A DNA stretch of 64,000 nt, from positions 434,001 to 498,000 of the forward strand of contig CAVVLN010000004.1 in the NCBI GenBank assembly GCA_963749145.1, given 5' to 3'. Source of the stretch: JASHPR01 sp963749145. GTDB lineage: Bacteria > Actinomycetota > Actinomycetes > Streptosporangiales > Streptosporangiaceae. The notes beneath the pieces were generated by a model that did not search any database, was not told where the DNA came from, and worked only from the letters and a program-made list of their open reading frames with translations. A program made the translations under genes and the position numbers. Each line of letters opens with the position of its first letter. Positions within the stretch are counted from its first letter, which is position 1. Positions 60,099 to 64,000 of the stretch are shown here, piece by piece.

Positions 60099-60287
60099 GT
60101 GACCGAGCCGCGGCCCTGCTGGCCACCTCCCGCAGCGGCAGATGTGCGTGGCCAGCCCGCCCAGGACATCAGCCGGCCCGCATGTGCCCCGGCCAGTCAG
60201 CTCTGGACTTCAGCCGGGGCTCATGAGGGCCGCGTTAGCTGCCCGGGTGAGTGGCTGTGACCGAAGGACCGGCCCGGCGCCGCCCGC

Positions 60288-61667
60288 CTACTCGCCGTCG
60301 GGCGTCGTGTGGATGAGTTTCTTGTTCACGAACTCGTCGATGCCCAGCGGCCCGAGCTCCCGGCCGACGCCCGAGCGCTTCGTCCCGCCGAAGGGCAGTT
60401 CCGGGCCGCCGCCCTCGGGCTGGTTGATCCAGACCATCCCGACATCCAGCCGGTCGGCGACGTCCAAGGCCAGCGCCTCGTCGCTGGAGAACACCGCGCC
60501 GCCCAGCCCGTAGGCGCTGCTGTTGGCCAGCTCGACGGCCTCGTCGGCGCCGGACACCTTGTAGACCACCGCGGCCGGGCCGAACAGTTCCTCGCGGTAG
60601 GCGCGCATCTCAGGGGTCACGCCGGACAGCACGGTAGCCTCCACGAACGCGCCGGGCCGGTCCAGCCGGTGCCCGCCCAGGTGCACCGTCGCGCCCTTGC
60701 TGACCGCGTCGTTGATCTGGTCCATCAGGTTGTGAGCCGCCTGCTCCGACGACAGCGGCCCGTAGGCCGTGGCCGGGTCGGTGGGGTCACCGGTGGTGTA
60801 TCCGGCCATCGCGGCGGTGAACTCGGACATGAACTCGTCGTACACGTCGTCGGTCACGATCATCCGCTTGGATGCGTTGCACGCCTGGCCGCCGTTCTCC
60901 ATCCGGGCGGCGGCCGCCGCCTTGGCCACGCTGGGCAGGTCGGCCCCGTCCAGCACGATGAACGGGTCCGAGCCGCCGAGCTCCAGCACCACCTTCTTCA
61001 AGTTCTGGCCGGCCGTCGCAGCTACGGCCGAGCCGGCCCGCTCGCTGCCGGTCACCGACACCCCTGCGATCCGCGGGTCGGCGATCATCTCGGCCACCTG
61101 CTCGTTGCTGGCGAACACGTTGATGTACGCGTCGGCGGGCAGCCCTGCCTCGCGGAAGATCTGCTCCATGGCCAGGGCCGACTCCGGGCACTGCGGCGCG
61201 TGCTTGAGCACGATCGTGTTGCCGATCATCAGGTTGGGGGCCGCAAACCGGGCCACCTGGTAATAGGGGTAGTTCCAGGGCATGATGCCCAGTAGCGCCC
61301 CGATCGGGGACCTGCGGACCCAGGCCGTGCCCGGCGAGTTGGACGGCAGCGGCTCGTCCTTGAGCAGGTCGGCGCCGTGGTCGGCGTAGTAGCGGTAGAT
61401 GGCGACGGTGAACTTCAGCTCACCCCGGGCCTCAGCCGTAGTCTTGCCCATCTCGCGGGTGATGATCGCGCCCAGCTCGGCGGACCGGTCCTTGTAGCGC
61501 TGGGCAACCCGGCGCAGGATGTCCGCGCGCTCGGTCATGACCGTCCGCCGCCACGCCGTATAGCCGCGCCCGGCCCGGTCCAGGACCTCGCTGATCTCCG
61601 CGTCGGTGGCCGTCGGGTACTCTTTCTCTACCTGGCCGGTGGAAGGGTTCACAACCTGGTACTTCAT
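60288..61667 (-). CDS. NAD(P)-dependent aldehyde dehydrogenase (succinate-semialdehyde type)
   Basis: A 459-residue ALDH starting at ATG 61667 behind GAGG. The catalytic Cys is about residue 263 in NGGQACNASKRM, the general-base Glu about 229 in VVLELGGSDPF, and IMPWNYPYYQVARFAAPNLM and LPFGGTKRSGVGRELGPLGI are typical. The VTGSERAGSAVAATAGQNLK segment and overall length match GabD/SSADH-like enzymes of actinobacteria (NADP-preferring). It would oxidise succinate semialdehyde or a related short aldehyde to the acid in GABA or carbon catabolism. Confidence 0.93.
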   Translation of the reverse strand: MKYQVVNPSTGQVEKEYPTATDAEISEVLDRAGRGYTAWRRTVMTERADILRRVAQRYKDRSAELGAIITREMGKTTAEARGELKFTVAIYRYYADHGADLLKDEPLPSNSPGTAWVRRSPIGALLGIMPWNYPYYQVARFAAPNLMIGNTIVLKHAPQCPESALAMEQIFREAGLPADAYINVFASNEQVAEMIADPRIAGVSVTGSERAGSAVAATAGQNLKKVVLELGGSDPFIVLDGADLPSVAKAAAAARMENGGQACNASKRMIVTDDVYDEFMSEFTAAMAGYTTGDPTDPATAYGPLSSEQAAHNLMDQINDAVSKGATVHLGGHRLDRPGAFVEATVLSGVTPEMRAYREELFGPAAVVYKVSGADEAVELANSSAYGLGGAVFSSDEALALDVADRLDVGMVWINQPEGGGPELPFGGTKRSGVGRELGPLGIDEFVNKKLIHTTPDGE

Positions 61668-61694
61668 CGCCGCTGCCTCTCCCTCGCGCATGGC

Positions 61695-62042
61695 TCAGAT
61701 GGCCGTGATCAATGAGCCTACCGGGGCTTGACGGGCCGGCCCAGGGCCAGTTCTGGCATCAGAGTCGCGCGGCCCCGCTGCGCTACCGGCGGATCTTTTC
61801 GGCTCGGGCAGCGAGGAGCCATGGGGATCGGGCCGTCGCCGCACCCGGAAGCCGAGCTTCAGCAGTTCCCGGCCTGCCCGGCCCTCCCCGCACCCAAGAT
61901 CGAGCACCAGCCCGGGAACCCGTTCCGGGAGGAGCAGGCGCAAGGCAGGCCACGTCCCTTCCCAGAACCCGTCGTGCCGAGAAGAGCGTGCCCACGTGAT
62001 CCACTCAGCCGCGTGCTCTTCCCACGAACCCGCCAAGCTCAC
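61695..62042 (-). pseudogene. Class I SAM methyltransferase, 3'-truncated
   Basis: The first 68 or so residues are a good methyltransferase start: SWEEHAAEWITWARSSRHDG then LLLPERVPGLVLDLGCGEGR and AGRELLKLGFRV, with SAM motif I LDLGCGEGR. After that the sequence becomes an Arg/Pro-rich run unlike the family, which normally has about 240 residues. The motif II acidic residue and the rest of the fold are missing. It starts divergently from the DJ-1 gene and stops beside the ALDH start. Confidence 0.7.
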
Positions 62043-62162
62043 CCGCCCACCGTAGCCGCATCAGCAGATCCCAGCTATCCCGCGCGCGCCCAGCCGCAGC
62101 AGTGTGGGGCGTTGGTCCGGCCAGGCTGGCTCGCGCGGCGGCGCAGGCGCGATGATGGCCGG

Positions 62163-62927
62163 GTGCGTGTGCTGATTCCGCTGCCCGACCGGGATTTCGA
62201 CGTGACCGAGGTCGCGGTGCCCTGGCGGATACTGCGTGATGCGGGACATCAGGTGGTCTTCGCCACCGAGCGGGCCGGCACGGTCCCGGCCGCCGATCCC
62301 CGGCTGCTGACCGGGGTGGTCTTCGGGCAGCTGGGCGCCGCCGCCGAGGCCCGGCGCTTTTACGCCGAGCTGGCCGCGGCCGCGGAGTTCACCAGCACCC
62401 AGGCGTGGGAGCGGCTGGACCCGGCCGCCTTCGACGGCTTGCTGCTGCCGGGCGGGCACGCGCCGGGGATGCGGCAGTATCTGGGCTCGGCGGTGCTGCG
62501 GGACCAGGTGGCCCGGTTCTGGGCGCTGGGCCGGCCCGTCGCCGCGATCTGCCACGGCGTCCTGGTGCTGGCGCGAACCCGCGATCGGGACACCGGCCGC
62601 AGCGTGCTGGCCGGCCGCGCCACGACCTGCCTGCCCAAGTACATGGAGCGCGCGGCCTACGTGGCCACCGCCTGGCGGCTCGGCCGCTACTACCGGACCT
62701 ATCCCGCCTACGTCCAGGACGAGGTCACAGCGGCCCTGGACCACCCGGGCCGCCAGTTCCAGCGCGGACCCCTCGTGCTGGCCGCGCGCGGCACCGCCAC
62801 CGACGACCGGCCAGCCTTCACCGTGACCGACCGCAACTACCTGTCCGCCCGCTGGCCCGGCGACGCCTACCTGTTCGGCCGCCGTTTCTGCGCTCTGCTG
62901 GCCTCCGCCGCCCAGCCCGGTCGTTAA
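62163..62927 (+). CDS. DJ-1/PfpI (class I glutamine amidotransferase-like) family protein
   Basis: A 254-residue protein starting at GTG 62163: VRVLIPLPDRDFDVTEVAVP, GHQVVFATERAGT, DGLLLPGGHAPGMRQYL and the nucleophile elbow AAICHGVLVLART with the catalytic Cys. The elbow is followed by a long insert (MERAAYVATAWRLGRYYRTY). DJ-1/PfpI proteins act as chaperones, glyoxalases or hydrolases; the large C-terminal part marks an actinobacterial subgroup of unknown activity. The SD is weak. Confidence 0.88.
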   Translation: MRVLIPLPDRDFDVTEVAVPWRILRDAGHQVVFATERAGTVPAADPRLLTGVVFGQLGAAAEARRFYAELAAAAEFTSTQAWERLDPAAFDGLLLPGGHAPGMRQYLGSAVLRDQVARFWALGRPVAAICHGVLVLARTRDRDTGRSVLAGRATTCLPKYMERAAYVATAWRLGRYYRTYPAYVQDEVTAALDHPGRQFQRGPLVLAARGTATDDRPAFTVTDRNYLSARWPGDAYLFGRRFCALLASAAQPGR

Positions 62928-63045
62928 CCACACGTCACGCCGGGACAACGCTCGATGAGCGGCAGATGCGGACGTCTCCGGGCTCGCTGTCCGTCTTCAA
63001 GACCAGCGTCCGACCGGATTTGGGTCAACGGCTGTAGGCTGAAGT

Positions 63046-63370
63046 ATGACCGATACCGGCGGGCGCATCCCGCGAGCTGATGGGAAAGCTGGAATCTGAG
63101 CCCACCGCTGCGCTGGCGATGCTCCGGTCCATGCTCACCCTCCCCGAGGCGGCCACGGAAGTGCGGGCCGCGCTCGACCAGCATCAGCGCCAGCTCAGCG
63201 AGAGCCTCGACGTCCCGGACGCGCCGTTGCGCACCGCGCTGTGCGGCGCGATCGTGCTCGGCGTGGTGGCCGGCCGGTACCTGCTCAAGCTCGACGGCCT
63301 GGCGGACGCCCCGCCCGATGAGATCGCCGACGTGCTGCGGTCCTGCATCCGCGCGCTGGTCAGAGGCTGA
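63046..63370 (+). pseudogene. TetR regulator with the DNA-binding domain deleted
   Basis: From 63080 the frame ELMGKLESEPTAALAMLRSM then LTLPEAATEVRAALDQHQRQ and RTALCGAIVLGVVAGRYLLK matches a TetR C-terminal ligand-binding domain (TetR_C type). No HTH is present. A possible original start (ATG 63046, MTDTGGRIPRA) lies 34 bases upstream in another frame, as if about 100-120 codons were deleted. A short product from ATG 63080 could dimerise but not bind DNA. Confidence 0.65.
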
Positions 63371-63376
63371 CCGGCG

Positions 63377-64000
63377 ATGGCGACCGACGTGACCGGCGCG
63401 CTGCGCCAGACCGATCTGCTGCGCTCCGTTCCGGCTAGGGACCTCGAGGCGATCGCCGCGGCGTCCCGAGTGCGGAACGTGCGCCGCGGTCAGGTGCTGT
63501 TCACGGCGGGCGACCCGAGCGACACCCTGATTCTGGTTCTTTCCGGCCGGGTCAAGGTCGTCATCCGGTCCGCGGACGGCGCGGAGCTGACGCTCACGAT
63601 CATCCAGCCCGGCGCCGTGTTCGGTGAGATCGGCATCGCCGACGGCGGTCCGAGGTCAGCAGACGCCGAGGCCCTCGAGGACTGCCGGCTGCTGTTCGTG
63701 CCGAGTGAGCTGATCGCGGACCTCTGCTCGCGCGTGCCGTCGGTGACGCTGGCGGTGATGGGCTCGATCGCGGCCACGCTCCGGCGGCTCACCCAGGCAG
63801 CGTCCGACCTGGTCTTCCTTGACCTCCCGCGCCGGGTCGCGAAGATGCTGCTCAGCCAGCCCCGAGGGGACGACGACGTCATCCAGCTGAAGATGAGCCA
63901 GGAGGAGCTCGCGCACCAGGTCGGCGGAACCCGGCAGAGCGTCAACGCCGCGCTGCGCGGATTCGAGCGGCGCGGCTGGATCGCCATCCACGGCCGGGCG
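63377..64000 (+). CDS. Crp/Fnr family transcriptional regulator (runs off right edge)
   Basis: 208 residues are visible. The N-terminal cNMP-type domain has VRRGQVLFTAGDPSDTLILV, LSGRVKVVIRSADGAELTLT and PGAVFGEIGIADGGPRSADA (about residues 15-125). A dimer helix and Crp-type HTH follow: LSQPRGDDDVIQLKMSQEEL, then AHQVGGTRQSVNAALRGFER and RGWIAIHGRA. The HTH starts immediately after the family's linker, and only the last residues should be missing. It starts at ATG 63377, six bases after the TetR fragment's stop. The ligand is unknown: cAMP or a redox signal. Confidence 0.92.
   Translation, partial: MATDVTGALRQTDLLRSVPARDLEAIAAASRVRNVRRGQVLFTAGDPSDTLILVLSGRVKVVIRSADGAELTLTIIQPGAVFGEIGIADGGPRSADAEALEDCRLLFVPSELIADLCSRVPSVTLAVMGSIAATLRRLTQAASDLVFLDLPRRVAKMLLSQPRGDDDVIQLKMSQEELAHQVGGTRQSVNAALRGFERRGWIAIHGRA

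Overview
The window reads as one chromosomal stretch of a high-GC actinobacterium. The evidence is the very high G+C content and third-position bias, frequent GTG starts, a DUF222/13E12 HNH protein, two F420/LLM-type fragments, two PadR-ABC operons, and the general gene style. I cannot name the genus; the mix would suit Streptosporangiales-like or related soil actinomycetes. No rRNA, CRISPR array, phage or intact insertion sequence was seen, and no tRNA was recognised by eye.

Layout. (1) 1-11.4 kb is a catabolic-looking region. A leftward run (VOC enzyme, TetR, PEP-mutase/isocitrate-lyase-type lyase, GlcG/HbpS-like protein, frameshifted MFS carrier, GMC oxidoreductase) faces a rightward hydrolase and IclR regulator. 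After these come a 5'-truncated SDR and a 5'-truncated acyl-CoA ligase that meet head to head at a 12-bp minisatellite, an LLM fragment, a SnoaL-like protein, a class A FAD monooxygenase and a cyclic-nucleotide-binding-domain protein. (2) 11.5-24.7 kb holds a frameshifted FtsX-type permease, a large GH63/MGH1-like glycoside hydrolase carrying a 21-bp minisatellite, small enzymes, an SDR, an MFS efflux pump with its TetR repressor and a clear operator, and a Baeyer-Villiger monooxygenase whose conserved N-terminus begins upstream of any canonical start codon. (3) 24.9-31.4 kb is a patch of gene fossils (GrpB, Methyltransf_19, MarR) around a DUF222-HNH gene, followed by a PadR-controlled ABC exporter operon. 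(4) 32-44.7 kb is the metabolic heart: paaABCDE (phenylacetyl-CoA epoxidase), paaI, a PhaZ-like depolymerase, two acyl-CoA ligases, a thiolase, a PHA synthase (phaC), a decayed phaB-like SDR and a PaaR-like TetR. Three copies of ACCGAACGTTCGGT sit at the three promoters of this block, so it looks like one regulon joining aromatic degradation, fatty-acyl activation and polyester storage. (5) 45-51.6 kb carries a second PadR-ABC/FtsX operon, a DUF998 membrane protein, a Gfo/Idh/MocA oxidoreductase and a phasin-like protein with a C-terminal SAP domain. (6) 51.7-64 kb holds regulators, an APC permease, a frameshifted NB-ARC/TPR STAND protein, msrA, a VOC protein, a succinate-semialdehyde-type ALDH, a DJ-1/PfpI protein, a TetR without its HTH, and a Crp/Fnr regulator running off the edge.

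Two patterns cut across the window. First, it holds at least a dozen truncated, frameshifted or fossil genes, and several minisatellite-like tandem repeats lie near or inside genes. Second, at least one and perhaps two genes with a good Shine-Dalgarno sequence lack an ATG/GTG/TTG where the conserved protein begins. Function assignments rest on motifs and on recalled family resemblance; no database search was run.
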